Shown: positions 17,313 through 25,721, counted from the stretch's first letter. The stretch is 64,000 bases of DNA from Flavobacterium anhuiense (GCF_004151235.1 NZ_JUIV01000020.1:32935-96934); one strand, 5' to 3'. Numbers and translations: made by a program. Notes: generated by a model from the letters alone, not told the origin.

Positions 17313-17333
17313 AAATCTTAAAATAAAGAAAGG

Positions 17334-17507
17334 ATGAAAACTTTTAAAATTATAATAATGATTCTTGCAATTTCGGTTGCGTTATACGAGCAGGTTTCTG
17401 AAGAAAAAAACATCTATATCATGATTGCTGCGATTGTAGTTTTCATGTTCGGAATGATGCAATTGAGTGCAAAAACGCCAAGTAAAAATAACGATAAAGA
17501 GGAGTAA
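17334..17507 (+). CDS. 57-aa hypothetical membrane protein upstream of the Smr gene
   Basis: An ATG-started frame of 57 codons (MKTFKIIIMILAISVALYEQ, then two more hydrophobic stretches, ending KNNDKEE). It has one N-terminal helix (5-18) and a second (28-43), with a polar tail. Its TAA ends 1 nt before the ATG of the Smr-domain gene, the spacing of an operon pair, and a -7 promoter element lies upstream. These contexts make it a likely real gene although it is short. I do not recognise the family. Confidence 0.7.
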   Translation: MKTFKIIIMILAISVALYEQVSEEKNIYIMIAAIVVFMFGMMQLSAKTPSKNNDKEE

Positions 17508-17508
17508 G

Positions 17509-18060
17509 ATGCTGGCAAAAGGAGATAAGGTTTCAGTACTCGATGAAGCCATAAACGGAACGGTAGTGTCGGTTAAAAACAACGAAGTTTTGATTGAAAC
17601 CGAAGATGGATTTTTGATGACATTTTTAGTCAAAGAACTAATTAAAATTCAAGAAACCAGTGATTTAATGAATTCTATTAAAAGAATTAATTTAGATGAA
17701 GTTTCAAAAGAGAAAACAGAGCCAAAACCGAGAAGTTTTGTAAAAGAAAAGAAAGATAAACGTGATGTTGGCGTTCCTGAATTTGATTTGCACATTGAAA
17801 AATTGGTTCCTAATAAACGCGGAATGTCAAATTATGATATTTTGACATTACAGACCGAAACGGCAAAAAGGCATATCGAATTTGCAATAAGAAACCGCAT
17901 TCCAAAAATCGTTTTTATTCATGGTGTTGGCGAAGGAATTTTGAAAGCGGAACTTGATTTTTTATTAGGCCGTTATGACGGAATTGATTTTCAAGATGCC
18001 AATTATCAAAAATATGGTCTTGGTGCGACAGAAGTTTATATTAGGCAAAATAATAAATAA
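17509..18060 (+). CDS. Smr-domain protein (MutS2 C-terminal-like)
   Basis: A 183-aa protein. An N-terminal SH3-like or DUF2027-type beta domain (about 1-45, KGDKVSVLDEAINGTVVSV) is followed by a charged linker. A C-terminal Smr domain runs from about 100 to 183: FDLHIEKLV is the variant of the DLHG/LDLH motif, and FIHGVGEGILKAEL is the HGxGxG motif. Smr domains are nucleases or nucleic-acid binders. Here no MutS core is present, so it is a stand-alone Smr protein, possibly acting on RNA or DNA. The start is the ATG at 17509, directly after the small membrane gene; an upstream start at 17467 would overlap that gene. Confidence 0.85.
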   Translation: MLAKGDKVSVLDEAINGTVVSVKNNEVLIETEDGFLMTFLVKELIKIQETSDLMNSIKRINLDEVSKEKTEPKPRSFVKEKKDKRDVGVPEFDLHIEKLVPNKRGMSNYDILTLQTETAKRHIEFAIRNRIPKIVFIHGVGEGILKAELDFLLGRYDGIDFQDANYQKYGLGATEVYIRQNNK

Positions 18061-18103
18061 AGGAGCTTTTTAAACGCAAAATACTTCGTTTTAAAGCATA
18101 AAA

Positions 18104-18160
18104 AAACGTCTGTTTTTTGATTCGATTTAGTTGTAAAATCATCTCAAAAAACAGACGTTT
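18104..18160. terminator. bidirectional terminator, Smr / lipoprotein
   Basis: A perfect 17-bp inverted repeat: AAACGTCTGTTTTTTGA (18104-18120) with its complement at 18144-18160. The 23-nt loop is long for a terminator. It lies between converging genes. Confidence 0.8.
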
Positions 18161-18206
18161 CTTTGTAAGAATTATTTCTGGTGATTTCTTTTCAGAAATC
18201 AATTTT

Positions 18207-19208
18207 TTAGTTTGTAGCTGATCTTGTAATTTTTCCTAGAACAAAACTATTTCCCAATTTAAAGCTGCTGTTTCCCTTTTGTAAAATTACATTTTTAAGC
18301 ACAATTGTGTGTTCAAAAACTTGCTGTCCGACTACAGTAGTGGTTACTTCGATAATTCCGCTTTCATTTGGCTTGCCAAGTTGGCCTGTCCATGTTTCTT
18401 CAATTGCAGGCGCTGATGGTTGTATTTTTGAACAAACAAAAGCTGGCGTTATAGACCCAGTTCCTTCTTTTGCAGTTTTGTAAAACACTTTGTTCTGCGT
18501 TGATGTTATTAAACTTGTACGAGGTTGACCACTTGGGGTAACGGCATTTTCAAACAATGCAGGATCGATGTCATCAATTGACAGATAAAAAGTATTGTTG
18601 TAATTGTAAACTCTGGCGACTTCATCACATTCATACGCCGTACCATTTGGATTGGTTTTGAAAGTAAGATTGGCTGGTGTTACATTAGTGATATATTTTC
18701 CAAATATAAACTCAGGTTCTGTTTGCTTTCCAGCTGGTTTTTGAAATGTTATATTTCTAAAAATAATCGTGTGTTCATAACCTGTAATTCGGGTTCCTCC
18801 GTCTTCATTAGTGTTCTCTGGATCTATTTGTTTAGTTGCTATTTCTATTACTCCTTCAATTCCAAGCCATTCTTCGGTTACTTTTGGATTGGTTGGAGGA
18901 ATTGTACCGCAAATGTTTTCTTTTGCAACAGTCCCATCATATGCTCTATAAACTACTCGATATGGTCCATTGCCTTGTGAATCTATTGTGTATGTTTTAG
19001 TTCCGTTGTCGTTAATAATTGCTCCTTCTGGCATTTGAAGTAAAAGGGCCTCCTGAGGTTTTAATTTGTAAATCAAGGTGTTAGTTGTAGGGTCACAGGC
19101 TTGAGATGTTTCAATATCAGCAAAGTCTATTTCATCTACGGTCAAATCTCCATCATCGCATCCGTTTAAGAATAGAGCAAATAATAGGAGGGCGGCATAT
19201 TTTTTCAT
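18207..19208 (-). CDS. hypothetical lipoprotein with two related domains
   Basis: A 333-aa lipoprotein. Signal peptide MKKYAALLLFALFLNGC ends at the lipid Cys, followed by DDGD. The body contains two similar segments. The first, about 120-190, contains EEWLGIEGVIEIATKQ and HTIIFRNITFQK and ends FIFGKYIT. The second, about 260-333, contains EETWTGQLG, EVTTTV and HTIVLKNVILQK and ends FVLGKITRS. Each unit is preceded by a Cys-Gly/Ser and a Pro-rich linker. This is an internal duplication of about 70 residues. Function is unknown; probably attached to the outer membrane. The start ATG at 19208 follows a TATTTTTG -7 element (19227-19234, minus strand) by 18 nt. Confidence 0.8.
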   Translation of the reverse strand: MKKYAALLLFALFLNGCDDGDLTVDEIDFADIETSQACDPTTNTLIYKLKPQEALLLQMPEGAIINDNGTKTYTIDSQGNGPYRVVYRAYDGTVAKENICGTIPPTNPKVTEEWLGIEGVIEIATKQIDPENTNEDGGTRITGYEHTIIFRNITFQKPAGKQTEPEFIFGKYITNVTPANLTFKTNPNGTAYECDEVARVYNYNNTFYLSIDDIDPALFENAVTPSGQPRTSLITSTQNKVFYKTAKEGTGSITPAFVCSKIQPSAPAIEETWTGQLGKPNESGIIEVTTTVVGQQVFEHTIVLKNVILQKGNSSFKLGNSFVLGKITRSATN

Positions 19209-19226
19209 CGTAAAATTTATTTGTGT

Positions 19227-19234
19227 CAAAAATA
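19227..19234 (-). promoter_or_regulatory. -7 element TATTTTTG of the lipoprotein gene
   Basis: The reverse complement of CAAAAATA at 19227-19234 matches the -7 consensus 18 nt before the ATG at 19208. It is divergent from the cysteine desulfurase promoter. Confidence 0.5.
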
Positions 19235-19282
19235 GTGAAAAAAATGCCAAATGATATTTAAGATTTGACAATTGATATTTGT

Positions 19283-19290
19283 TAACTTTG
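19283..19290 (+). promoter_or_regulatory. -7 element TAACTTTG of the cysteine desulfurase gene
   Basis: A perfect TAnnTTTG, 5 nt before the ATG at 19296, so the mRNA would be leaderless or nearly so. TTTG at 19264-19267 is only 15 nt upstream, shorter than usual. Confidence 0.55.
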
Positions 19291-19295
19291 CAGTA

Positions 19296-20420
19296 ATGAA
19301 AAAAGTATATCTAGATAATGCCTCAACAACTGCCATGCGTCCTGAAGTAATTCAGGAAATGACGAAAATAATGCTTGAGGATTACGGAAATCCATCGTCT
19401 ACACATAGTTTTGGACGAAACGGTAAAACAATATTAGAACTTTCAAGAAAGAGTATTGCGAAGCATTTAAATTGCACTGCTCAAGAAATCATTTTTACTT
19501 CTGGAGGAACCGAAGCCGACAACTGGATTTTGCGTTCTGCTGTTGAAGATTTGAAAGTAGAAAGAATCATTACTTCAAAGATAGAACACCATGCGGTTTT
19601 GCATACCGTTTGGGCGCTTCAAGAAGAATATAATATTCAGGTAGATTACGTTAATGTCAATGCAGACGGAAGTTTAGATCTAACACATTTATCAAATTTA
19701 TTGTCTGGTGAAAAAAAGACGATAGTCAGTTTAATGCATGTTAATAACGAAACGGGAGCTATTTTAGATTTAGATCGCGTTGGCTTGATTTGCAAGCAAT
19801 ACAATGCATTGTTTCATTCAGATACGGTTCAGTCAGTAGGGAAGACAGAAATCGATCTGCAAAAGACTCCTGTTGATTTTATTTTGGCTAGTGCGCATAA
19901 GTTTCATGGCCCAAAGGGAATTGGTTTTGCTTTTATCCGAAAAAATTCTGGTTTGCAGCCATTGCTATTTGGAGGAGAACAAGAAAAAGGCCTTCGTGCC
20001 GGAACTGAAGCCGTGCATCAGATAGCTGGAATGGCAAAAGCTTTGTCTATTTCTTATGAAAAATTAGATGAAGAAAGAGCTTATATTTCAAGTATAAAAA
20101 AATATCTGATTGAGCAGTTAGAAATTCATTTCCCAGATTTTAGAATCAACGGAAAAAAGGATGATTTTTATAACATCATTAATATCATTTTGCCGTTTTC
20201 ATCAGATAAAACTTCGATGCTACTTTTTAGTTTAGATATGAAAGGAATTGCGGTTTCTAGAGGAAGCGCTTGCCAGTCTGGAAGTATAAAGCCTTCACAT
20301 GTTTTAAACGAAATGCTTTCGGAGACTGATTTAAAATTACCAAATCTCCGAATTTCATTTAGTCATTATAATACCAAAGAAGATATCGATTGGCTTATTG
20401 AGAGTTTGAAAACTGTCTAA
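19296..20420 (+). CDS. cysteine desulfurase (NifS/IscS family)
   Basis: A 374-aa class V PLP aminotransferase fold enzyme that removes sulfur from L-cysteine as a persulfide for Fe-S clusters or tRNA thiolation. VYLDNASTTAMRPEV at the N terminus, the PLP Lys202 (ASAHKFHGPKG) and the active-site loop Cys in SRGSACQSGS (about residue 321) are all present. The short SxxxxCxSG loop is that of the IscS/NifS group rather than SufS. No isc or suf gene is adjacent. The ATG at 19296 fits the family start; an upstream frame start at 19272 precedes the -7 element. Confidence 0.9.
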   Translation: MKKVYLDNASTTAMRPEVIQEMTKIMLEDYGNPSSTHSFGRNGKTILELSRKSIAKHLNCTAQEIIFTSGGTEADNWILRSAVEDLKVERIITSKIEHHAVLHTVWALQEEYNIQVDYVNVNADGSLDLTHLSNLLSGEKKTIVSLMHVNNETGAILDLDRVGLICKQYNALFHSDTVQSVGKTEIDLQKTPVDFILASAHKFHGPKGIGFAFIRKNSGLQPLLFGGEQEKGLRAGTEAVHQIAGMAKALSISYEKLDEERAYISSIKKYLIEQLEIHFPDFRINGKKDDFYNIINIILPFSSDKTSMLLFSLDMKGIAVSRGSACQSGSIKPSHVLNEMLSETDLKLPNLRISFSHYNTKEDIDWLIESLKTV

Positions 20421-20510
20421 GTTGCTAAGATGCTAAGGTTCTGAGATTCTAAGTTTTTTTTAACCGCGAAACGCGCTAAGAATTTCGCAAAGAGCGCGAA
20501 GATTTTTTTA
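20418..20510. repeat. CTAAGnnn direct block and GCGCxAAG words after nifS-like gene
   Basis: The block CTAAG TTG CTAAG ATG CTAAG GTT CTGAG ATT CTAAG (20418-20454) has an 8-nt period. Its first word overlaps the TAA stop of the desulfurase gene. A second set, CCGCGAAACGCGC and TTCGCAAAGAGCGCG, follows to about 20500. No inverted CTTAG arm is seen in this spacer, unlike the others. Confidence 0.8.
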
Positions 20511-20523
20511 GAACATTAAAATT

Positions 20524-20570
20524 AAAAAAGTTCGCAAAGTTTATTTTGATAAAACTTTGCGAACTTTTTT
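20524..20570. terminator. bidirectional terminator, desulfurase / threonylcarbamoyl-AMP synthase
   Basis: A perfect 19-bp stem: AAAAAAGTTCGCAAAGTTT (20524-20542) with its complement at 20552-20570. It is built from the GTTCGCAAAG word also found near 284. T runs on both strands. Confidence 0.9.
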
Positions 20571-20631
20571 AATTCTTAATAAATCTTTCTTTGTGAACTT
20601 TTCGATAAAAATTGTACTCAAAGTTTTTCAA

Positions 20632-20655
20632 GAACCTGAAACCTGAAACTTGAAA
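20632..20655. repeat. CCTGAAA 7-nt tandem words
   Basis: CCTGAAA CCTGAAA CTTGAAA C, a 7-nt period, just after the 3' end of the threonylcarbamoyl-AMP synthase gene. The same TTTCAGG/TTTCAAG theme occurs at about 57787-57810. Confidence 0.55.
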
Positions 20656-20663
20656 CAAAAAAA

Positions 20664-21224
20664 CTATTTGCGAATTACTTTTACCTGAGAATCTTTGGTT
20701 AATTTGATAATGGTTGAAGATTTTCCGTTGATTTTGTCTTGGTTTAATTTTACAACATAATCTACGCCATTAATGATTTCAGGACTAATGTCTTTGAAAC
20801 TTTGCGGTGTTGGTTGTCCTGAAATATTAGCCGAAGTAGAAACCAAAGGTTTTTTCATTCTTTCCATCAATTTGTAGCAGAAAGGCTCTTTTACCAATCT
20901 AACTCCAAGAGATTTGTCGGCAGCTATGATATTTGGAGCAACGTTTCTAGCGTCATCTAAAATTAAAGTAGTTGGTTTTTCAGATAAATCCATAATTTGC
21001 CATGCAACTTCAGGAATGTCTTTAAAAACGTTGTACATCATTTTTTCGCTATTCATTAAAACAATCATGCTTTGAGTTTCTGCTCGCTGTTTTAATTTAT
21101 AGATTTTAGCAACGGCTTCTGCATTTGTCGCATCGCAGCCAATTCCCCAAACGGTATCAGTAGGGTAGAGTATGATTCCTCCTTCTTTTATAACTTCGTA
21201 AGCATTGATTATTTCTTCGTTCAT
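20664..21224 (-). CDS. L-threonylcarbamoyladenylate synthase (Sua5/YrdC family)
   Basis: A 186-aa protein making threonylcarbamoyl-AMP from threonine, bicarbonate and ATP, the first step of t6A37 tRNA modification. The family signatures are all present: GGIILYPTDTVWGIGCDA at the N terminus, KLKQRAETQSMIVLM (lysine/arginine cluster), and STSANISGQPTP near the C terminus. It is the short TsaC form without the Sua5 C-terminal domain. It lies just downstream of the glycan island's first gene, on the same strand, with a 23-nt gap. Confidence 0.92.
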   Translation of the reverse strand: MNEEIINAYEVIKEGGIILYPTDTVWGIGCDATNAEAVAKIYKLKQRAETQSMIVLMNSEKMMYNVFKDIPEVAWQIMDLSEKPTTLILDDARNVAPNIIAADKSLGVRLVKEPFCYKLMERMKKPLVSTSANISGQPTPQSFKDISPEIINGVDYVVKLNQDKINGKSSTIIKLTKDSQVKVIRK

Positions 21225-21247
21225 GATTTGTTGTATTGAATTCTGTT

Positions 21248-22138
21248 TTAGTTTTTATCTGAAACAAAAAGATTTTTAATTTTTGAATATATCAGTTTGA
21301 CTTTTCTGATTTTTCGTTTTAAATATTTGATTACTATACTTTTGTTGTCCCAATTACTTTGGAAAATGACGCCTAAGTATACTTTTTTTAGTTTTTCGAT
21401 ATTATGGAATCGTCTTTCAATAGAAAATTGTTTTTTAAAGTGATATACTTTAAAGAAGCCCTCAATTGGATAAATTGGAATCAGATTAGTTTTTAAAAGA
21501 TATTCTCCGTAAATGACTGTTTCAGATGGTGGTGTTTCCAAGTCAATTTGATTCATAAAATCTTCAAACGTCATATTTTTTGAAGAAAGAAAATTTTCGT
21601 TAAAATCTTTCCATACCAAACAGGACCATAAATAAGGAGATGGGCCATAATCCCAAATTTTGGTATGTTTGTTACCAATTAACTTTCTAGTGGTCTGTAG
21701 GGCGCTCTTAAAGAAGACAGTATCAGAATCTAATTCTATATTATTAATCATTTCCAAAAATGACTTCGATTCGTGAATAATTGTATAAGGTGTGTTTTCA
21801 TCAAAAAGAAAATCACTTTTTCGAAAAGGGGTTATAAACTCGCTGTCAGAATCAATACAAAGATAATTTTTGCAGACATTTAAGAGATAAAACTTACTTT
21901 TTATGACCTGTTGATATCTCCAAGCATCTTTTATCGGGCAGTTATATATATCAGAATCCTTTAAAAGATTCAAACTACTGTTTTGATTTTCAGCTTTAAA
22001 AAAATCATAATCCTCATCATTGATTGCTACATAAACAGGAATATCATCAATATTAAATTCGGATATAGAGCGTATTAGTTTGGTGTAAGCTTTGTAATCT
22101 TTTTTATATGTTTTTATTAAAATAACTATATCTGTCAT
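21248..22138 (-). CDS. DUF6492-like glycosyltransferase-type protein
   Basis: A 296-aa cytoplasmic protein. IVILIKTYKKDYKAYTKLIRSI resembles the start of a GT-A fold, and YLCIDSDSEFITPF contains a DxD motif for metal and nucleotide-sugar binding. The pattern suggests the DUF6492 family, found in capsule and LPS loci. The donor and acceptor are unknown. It heads the glycan island and is divergent from the next gene; overlapping -7 elements lie between them (minus 22168-22175, plus 22179-22186). Confidence 0.65.
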   Translation of the reverse strand: MTDIVILIKTYKKDYKAYTKLIRSISEFNIDDIPVYVAINDEDYDFFKAENQNSSLNLLKDSDIYNCPIKDAWRYQQVIKSKFYLLNVCKNYLCIDSDSEFITPFRKSDFLFDENTPYTIIHESKSFLEMINNIELDSDTVFFKSALQTTRKLIGNKHTKIWDYGPSPYLWSCLVWKDFNENFLSSKNMTFEDFMNQIDLETPPSETVIYGEYLLKTNLIPIYPIEGFFKVYHFKKQFSIERRFHNIEKLKKVYLGVIFQSNWDNKSIVIKYLKRKIRKVKLIYSKIKNLFVSDKN

Positions 22139-22167
22139 ATTGTCCTTAAACTGCTGTTTTAAAATGT

Positions 22168-22186
22168 CAAAAATAAACTATTTTTG
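22168..22186. promoter_or_regulatory. back-to-back -7 elements of divergent glycan genes
   Basis: TATTTTTG on the minus strand (22168-22175) and TATTTTTG on the plus strand (22179-22186) are 3 nt apart. The two transcripts run from about the same point in opposite directions, so the promoters probably compete. No -33 elements are clear. Confidence 0.5.
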
Positions 22187-22208
22187 GGTTTTAAAATAAG
22201 ACCTTCAA

Positions 22209-23351
22209 ATGAAAATTTTATATTTCTACCCTGAAAATCCTCTCTCTTATAGTCAGGGAAATAATTCAAGGGCTTTATCTCTTCTAAATTATTTTAAAGA
22301 CCGAAGTATTCATCTTGATTTTGTGGGAGAGCATTCAGATGTCTTTACAGAAGATTCTATTAAAGAGTTGAAAAAAGAAAAATTAATTCAAAATGGTTAT
22401 CTTTTGAAAAAGAAAAAAAAGAGCGAAAATATTATTCGCTATTATTTGGATTATTCTTTCCCTAAGAAATTAAACAGTAGATTTAAGGATTTTGATCGTA
22501 CGAAATTCGGACATAAAGATCAGTTCTTAAAGATAATTAATGATGGAGACTATGATATTGTTATAATTTCATATGTCTATTGGTCATCACTTTTTAATAT
22601 GGAATTAAACGGAAATAAAACAAAATGGATTGTAGATACTCACGACTTTTTAACGTCTCAATTTCAGGATAATAAAAAATTTTCTCTTGATAGATATTTT
22701 AAAAAAGAAATTGATTTGATGAAAAAATTCGATTGTGTCTGGGTAATTTCGAATGAGGAAAAATATCTTTTTTCGCAGTTCCTAAAAATACCTGTGCACT
22801 TGGTGGCTCATAGTTTGCCAAAGACTGAAATTTCATTAAATACAGAAAAGACTATTGATATAGTATATGTAGCTAGCGAAAATTTTCATAATGTAAAATC
22901 GGCAGACTGGTTTTTTAAGAAAGTTTATCCTCTTTTGCCATTAGACATTAGAATCACTGTCGTTGGTAAGATTAATAAACACATTCCTAAATTACAAAAT
23001 GTCGAAAATTTACTTTTGGTAAAAGATTTAAACGAAGTTTATAAAAAAACACGCATTACTATTTGTCCGATGTTGTCAGGAACAGGGGTAAAAATAAAAG
23101 TAATAGAATCCTTATCTCATGGATTACCCGTGGTTTGTACAGAAAGAGGTGTTGATGGTTTGATCAATAAAACAAATAATGGATGTCTTACTTCAAATGA
23201 TCCATTGTTATTTTCAGCTTATATTCAAAGGTTGTTAAATGATTCTGAGTTTTACAATAAACACCATTTAGAAGCCAAAAGTTTTTTCGAAAATAATTTT
23301 GATACTAAAAGAACATACGAAGTTCTTGATGCTATTTTTTTCCAACAGTAA
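22209..23351 (+). CDS. glycosyltransferase family 4 protein
   Basis: A 380-aa GT-B fold glycosyltransferase. MKILYFYPENPLSYSQGNN begins the N-terminal Rossmann domain. The C-terminal domain carries VVYVASENFHNVKSADWFF-like and GTGVKIKVIESLSHGLPVVC, the GT4 nucleotide-sugar binding region. It is presumably cytoplasmic and assembles a surface glycan chain; sugar unknown. It is co-directional with the next GT4 gene, 29 nt downstream. Confidence 0.85.
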   Translation: MKILYFYPENPLSYSQGNNSRALSLLNYFKDRSIHLDFVGEHSDVFTEDSIKELKKEKLIQNGYLLKKKKKSENIIRYYLDYSFPKKLNSRFKDFDRTKFGHKDQFLKIINDGDYDIVIISYVYWSSLFNMELNGNKTKWIVDTHDFLTSQFQDNKKFSLDRYFKKEIDLMKKFDCVWVISNEEKYLFSQFLKIPVHLVAHSLPKTEISLNTEKTIDIVYVASENFHNVKSADWFFKKVYPLLPLDIRITVVGKINKHIPKLQNVENLLLVKDLNEVYKKTRITICPMLSGTGVKIKVIESLSHGLPVVCTERGVDGLINKTNNGCLTSNDPLLFSAYIQRLLNDSEFYNKHHLEAKSFFENNFDTKRTYEVLDAIFFQQ

Positions 23352-23380
23352 TATTAAATTCAAAACACAATTCACAGAAA

Positions 23381-24595
23381 ATGTTTAAATCAATTAAGTT
23401 ATTTTTTAGATTAAAATCGTTGGCTAAAAAGCTTAAAAAACAAAAAAAGGTAATCGACTTTGCCAATAATTTAGAATATAACAAGAACGTTATTATAATT
23501 GATACCAAAATACCTGAATATAATAAGGATTCAGGCTCACGTAGATTAACTGAAATTATAAAGCTACTTCTTAAAAATAACATTGGTGTTTTTTTGCTTG
23601 GAGATTTTAAAGAATATCGTTTTACAAGCGATTATGTAGAATATTTTAGAAATTTGGGTGTGGTGGTTTATGAACCTGCAGTTGATAAAAATGGGAATTT
23701 AATTACAAAGAGTGAATTTATAAAACAGGTTCTTCCTTTTACTGATTCTGTGTGGCTGCATAGACCAGAGATTTTTGCGAAATATTATTCAATTATTAAA
23801 AAGAACAAACCTGCTGCAAAAGTGTTTTTTGATATGGTGGATTTTCACTATCTCAGATTTAAGAGAGAATTTGAACTTACTGGTGATTTAGATGCGATAA
23901 AAAAAGCAGATAAGTTTTTGAAGATAGAGCTTGAAAATTGTAAAAATGCAGATAAGATAATCGTGATTTCAGATACTGAAAAAGATGCTTTAAAAGAATT
24001 TTATGATGAAGATTCTAAAGTAATAAGCATTGGAAATATTCATCAATATTTTGAAAATGAAGATCCTATTTCTTTTGAAAACCGTAAAGATCTATTGTTT
24101 ATTGGAGGTTTTGACCATAAGCCAAATGTAGACGCTGTAAATTATCTTGCAGAAGAAATAATGCCATTGGTATGGAAAGTAAATCCAGAAATTTCAATTT
24201 CAATTATAGGAAGCAATCCTCCCGAATCAATCTTAAAATTAAATTCTGAAAATTTTAAGATTGTTGGTTACGTTGAAGATGTCTCTCCGTATTTTTTAAA
24301 TTCACGAATATTTGCTGCTCCTCTTCGTTATGGTGCAGGAATAAAAGGTAAAATAGGGCAGAGTTTAGAATTTGGCTTACCGCTCGTGACTACAAGTATT
24401 GGAGCAGAAGGCTTTGACTTTGGGGAAAATAAAAATGTTTTAGTTGGAAATTCGAGTCAGGAAATAGTCAATAATATAATCTTGTTATACACGAATAAAG
24501 AAATGTGGGAAAAAGTTAGTGCTGATTCTCAAAAAATAATTGAGCCGTTTTCTATCAATTCAATTGAAAAGAAAATTCTTAGTTTAATAGAATAA
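23381..24595 (+). CDS. glycosyltransferase family 4 protein
   Basis: A 404-aa GT4-type enzyme. FIGGFDHKPNVDAVNYLAEEI (start of the C-terminal domain) and RYGAGIKGKIGQSLEFGLPLV are clear hallmarks of the Glyco_trans_1_4 family, with the EFGLPLVTT donor-binding loop. The first 60 residues are very Lys-rich. It ends 2 nt before the stop codon of the converging CgeB-like gene, leaving no space for a terminator. Sugar specificity cannot be assigned. Confidence 0.85.
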   Translation: MFKSIKLFFRLKSLAKKLKKQKKVIDFANNLEYNKNVIIIDTKIPEYNKDSGSRRLTEIIKLLLKNNIGVFLLGDFKEYRFTSDYVEYFRNLGVVVYEPAVDKNGNLITKSEFIKQVLPFTDSVWLHRPEIFAKYYSIIKKNKPAAKVFFDMVDFHYLRFKREFELTGDLDAIKKADKFLKIELENCKNADKIIVISDTEKDALKEFYDEDSKVISIGNIHQYFENEDPISFENRKDLLFIGGFDHKPNVDAVNYLAEEIMPLVWKVNPEISISIIGSNPPESILKLNSENFKIVGYVEDVSPYFLNSRIFAAPLRYGAGIKGKIGQSLEFGLPLVTTSIGAEGFDFGENKNVLVGNSSQEIVNNIILLYTNKEMWEKVSADSQKIIEPFSINSIEKKILSLIE

Positions 24596-24597
24596 GA

Positions 24598-25551
24598 CTA
24601 AATGTTAAAAACTGTTTTTACCCAATTCTCAATGGTGTATTTGTAATAAACATCATCATTGAGCGGTTCATAAGGAGTGTTGAAAAAATCTGGGTTAATT
24701 GCTATAGGTTTGTTTTCATCGAGAATTAAAATATTGTTTGGGTTGTAAAAATCGTACTGGCTTATAGTGTGATTAGTTGTAATAATTTTTCTTTGCATGG
24801 CTAAGGCTTCAAATATTCTAAAACTTAATCCGTTATGATTATGTCTTATTAGGTCAAGAAATATTTTAGAATTTTCTAAATCATCCTTAAGATCTTTTGC
24901 AAAAAGTTTTTTGCGCTGAAAGATTATATTGCTGTTAATATTTTTTGGCGCCCTTTTTCCTATTGCAATAAATTTAAATTTAATGTTGTTCATTGATAAA
25001 TAATTGGCAAGATTATTCAAAAAATCAAAACGTTCATCAATAGATACAATTATAAAAATGTTTTCATTGATGTTTGGTGCATTCAGTTCTTTTTTTTCGT
25101 TATAAATATAATTTGATATAAACGTGAAATTATATTTTTTAACATCTGTAAAATCAAACGAAAAGATTTTATCAAATATACCATCTAGCAAGTGATCAAC
25201 TGGGAATCTTTGACAGCTGTCATATATATATGCAATGTATTTATCGGTATATTTTTTTATTTCTAAATGAGTTTCTTTTGATAAGCAATCAGGACGTATT
25301 GCTAAAATGATATCCTGATGCCCTAAGTTATGAAGACGGCTAAGTGCGTCTTTTTCCATTTCAATTATTTTCTTGTTTTTTTTAAGAACTTTTTTATTAA
25401 AAAAATTTGTTATTCTATCGAAAATTGAAGTGTATTTGTATTTAAATTTAGAAATATCGATATGTTCAGCTTCTATATTTCTTTTTTTTAATTCAAGAAT
25501 AATATTGTGGTCAAAATTAAAGAAATCAAAACTGATTAAACAAATTTTCAT
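24598..25551 (-). CDS. CgeB-like glycosyltransferase family protein
   Basis: A 317-aa protein, strongly rich in Lys, Asn, Ile and Phe. The N-terminal part (ICLISFDFFNFDHNIILELKK) and the later DLENSKIFLDLIRHNHNGLSFRIFEALAMQRKIITT fit the spore-coat CgeB/DUF3880 type of GT-B glycosyltransferase, in which the second segment forms the donor site. IRPDCLSKETH is the usual linker motif. Function as a glycan transferase is inferred. It is tail to tail with the preceding gene and divergent from the next. Confidence 0.65.
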   Translation of the reverse strand: MKICLISFDFFNFDHNIILELKKRNIEAEHIDISKFKYKYTSIFDRITNFFNKKVLKKNKKIIEMEKDALSRLHNLGHQDIILAIRPDCLSKETHLEIKKYTDKYIAYIYDSCQRFPVDHLLDGIFDKIFSFDFTDVKKYNFTFISNYIYNEKKELNAPNINENIFIIVSIDERFDFLNNLANYLSMNNIKFKFIAIGKRAPKNINSNIIFQRKKLFAKDLKDDLENSKIFLDLIRHNHNGLSFRIFEALAMQRKIITTNHTISQYDFYNPNNILILDENKPIAINPDFFNTPYEPLNDDVYYKYTIENWVKTVFNI

Positions 25552-25721
25552 GATAGGGCGTTTTTTAGGATAATTTTTTGATAAATATCTAGTTTTTAAA
25601 TCAGAAGCGAATCCAAATTAAAAAAAATACAGGTATGATTTTTGAATCATATTATTCTTGTCAATTTTTGACAAAAATAGATATTAAATAGTAACTTGCA
25701 ACAAGTTTTATATTGACTTTG

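Noticed and set aside
7884..20454. CRISPR array reading of the CTAAG repeats
   Set aside because: The period is 8 nt with 3-nt gaps, far below repeat-spacer sizes; no cas gene is present.
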